This document shows positions 63,166 to 64,000 of a DNA stretch of 64,000 bases, one piece after another. The stretch is taken from the NCBI RefSeq assembly GCF_047511655.1, contig NC_133397.1, positions 123,159,308 through 123,223,307 of the forward strand, given 5' to 3'. A program made the translations under genes and the position numbers. The number at the start of each line of letters is the position of its first letter. Positions within the stretch are counted from its first letter, which is position 1. The notes beneath the pieces are model-generated. The model was not told the DNA's origin. It saw only the letters and a program-made list of their open reading frames with translations, and made no database searches. Source of the stretch: Castor canadensis (lineage: Eukaryota; Chordata; Mammalia; Rodentia; Castoridae).

Positions 63166-63374
63166 TGGTCAGAAATAAGAGCAGACCAAATTCAAATTTT
63201 AAGATTACTGTGCACATATGAACTGAGAGCCTTCCAACTAAAAGATAGCATGGAATCTCAGATTTACAGCAGTTATAACATAGTTCATAGAGTTCCTACA
63301 CACATCAACAATAAAAATCAATAAGAAATCAAGAAAGAAAACACACACAATAAAAAGGAAATGTGTTGAAAGCA

Positions 63375-63650
63375 TATGCAGGCATTTTAAGAATGATTAA
63401 TAAACACAAAAACATGCTCAATCTTGTTAGTAATTAGGGAAATTCAAATTAAGACTATAATACCATTTTATAATTACTAAGTTGGGGAGAAATATAAGTC
63501 TAAGTCTGGCAATATCAGATGAACAATGGACACTTTCTTACACAGCTTCTAGATATGAATATTGTACAATCACATTGCAAAACAATCTAGAATTATCTAG
63601 GGTAAAGTTGAAAATAAGCATAGTGTGTCTTAACAATTCCATTTTTAGGT
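63375..63650 (+). mobile_element. Old LINE-1 remnant, second copy of the same region
   Basis: aacatgctcaatcttgttag, gggaaattcaaattaagact, cattgcaaaacaatctag repeats the region covered by the start of 62771-63165, so it is a separate insertion. Confidence 0.6.
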
Positions 63651-64000
63651 ACTCATAATTGTGTGTATTAATCAGTGTCATTGGCTAACTTAAAATGTGT
63701 ATCACATACATCTTGTTAGAGAAATGCCATTCTTAGCCAGTGAATAGGTGGTGTATTCTTGATGCTGAAAAGAAAGGTAAGGACATGCACTGAATATGGA
63801 AGCCATAGTCTATTGAGGGTAAAAGAGGATAAAGGAAAGAAGCAAACTAGTTATTTCCCAAGAGTAGGTAGAGTTAAATGGAAACGTAAGGGAAGAAAGT
63901 TGTATGTCAGCCCTGCAAACAAAAATAGGATAACTGCTGTCTCTTGTGATACAAACACATGTATGTGGATTATTAAACACTTAAGTGCCTATAAATGGGA

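Overview
The window is nuclear DNA from a placental mammal, almost certainly a rodent. Coding density is very low, and one spliced housekeeping gene sits in a dense field of SINEs, LINE-1 3' ends, LTRs and fossil DNA transposons. tRNA/ID-like SINEs ending in 'gagttcaaaccccagtacc', B1 (7SL) monomers and chimeric 7SL-7SL-tRNA elements (B1-dID-like) point to the squirrel-related or beaver-related rodent side. I lean towards beaver (Castor), from memory of its repeats and without a search.

The only intact gene I can support is RTCA (RNA 3'-terminal phosphate cyclase) on the minus strand. All 11 coding exons are present between 53369 (ATG) and 37374 (stop). Spliced, they give 367 codons including the stop, so 366 residues, the length I recall for human RTCA. 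Every junction has GT/AG ends and a consistent phase, and the active-site residues I remember for the family are present. The promoter lies in a CpG-rich block around 52.8-53.65 kb that holds a perfect 12-bp NRF1-type palindrome. In human the local order is DBT - RTCA - CDC14A; no exon of either neighbour is recognised here.

Layout. 1-37 kb is intergenic sequence downstream of RTCA: L1 insertions with target-site duplications (1.4-2.1, 17.3-18.2, 29.0-29.3 kb), a short retroposon at 33.3 kb, MaLR LTRs (8.3, 30.5 kb), an ERVL pol relic (29.4-30.5 kb), a MIR broken by two later insertions (3.6-4.2 kb), nested DNA transposons (35.9-36.8 kb) and many SINEs. 37-53.4 kb is RTCA, whose introns carry more SINEs, a Tigger-like MITE, a solo-LTR-like element and a MaLR LTR. 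53.6-64 kb is upstream flank: two 450-bp copies of one LTR, a processed pseudogene of an unrecognised small secreted protein bounded by 15-bp target-site duplications, a 1.5-kb L1 insertion and old L1 remnants.

I found no convincing undescribed biological system. The most useful leads are the unidentified retrogene at 57.9-58.65 kb, the short retroposon family at 28.1 and 33.3 kb, the unnamed dispersed repeat pair at 5.4 and 32.4 kb, the conserved G-rich L1 3' tract, and inverted B1 elements flanking RTCA exon 7. Repeat boundaries without a stated target-site duplication are read by eye and may be off by tens of bases.
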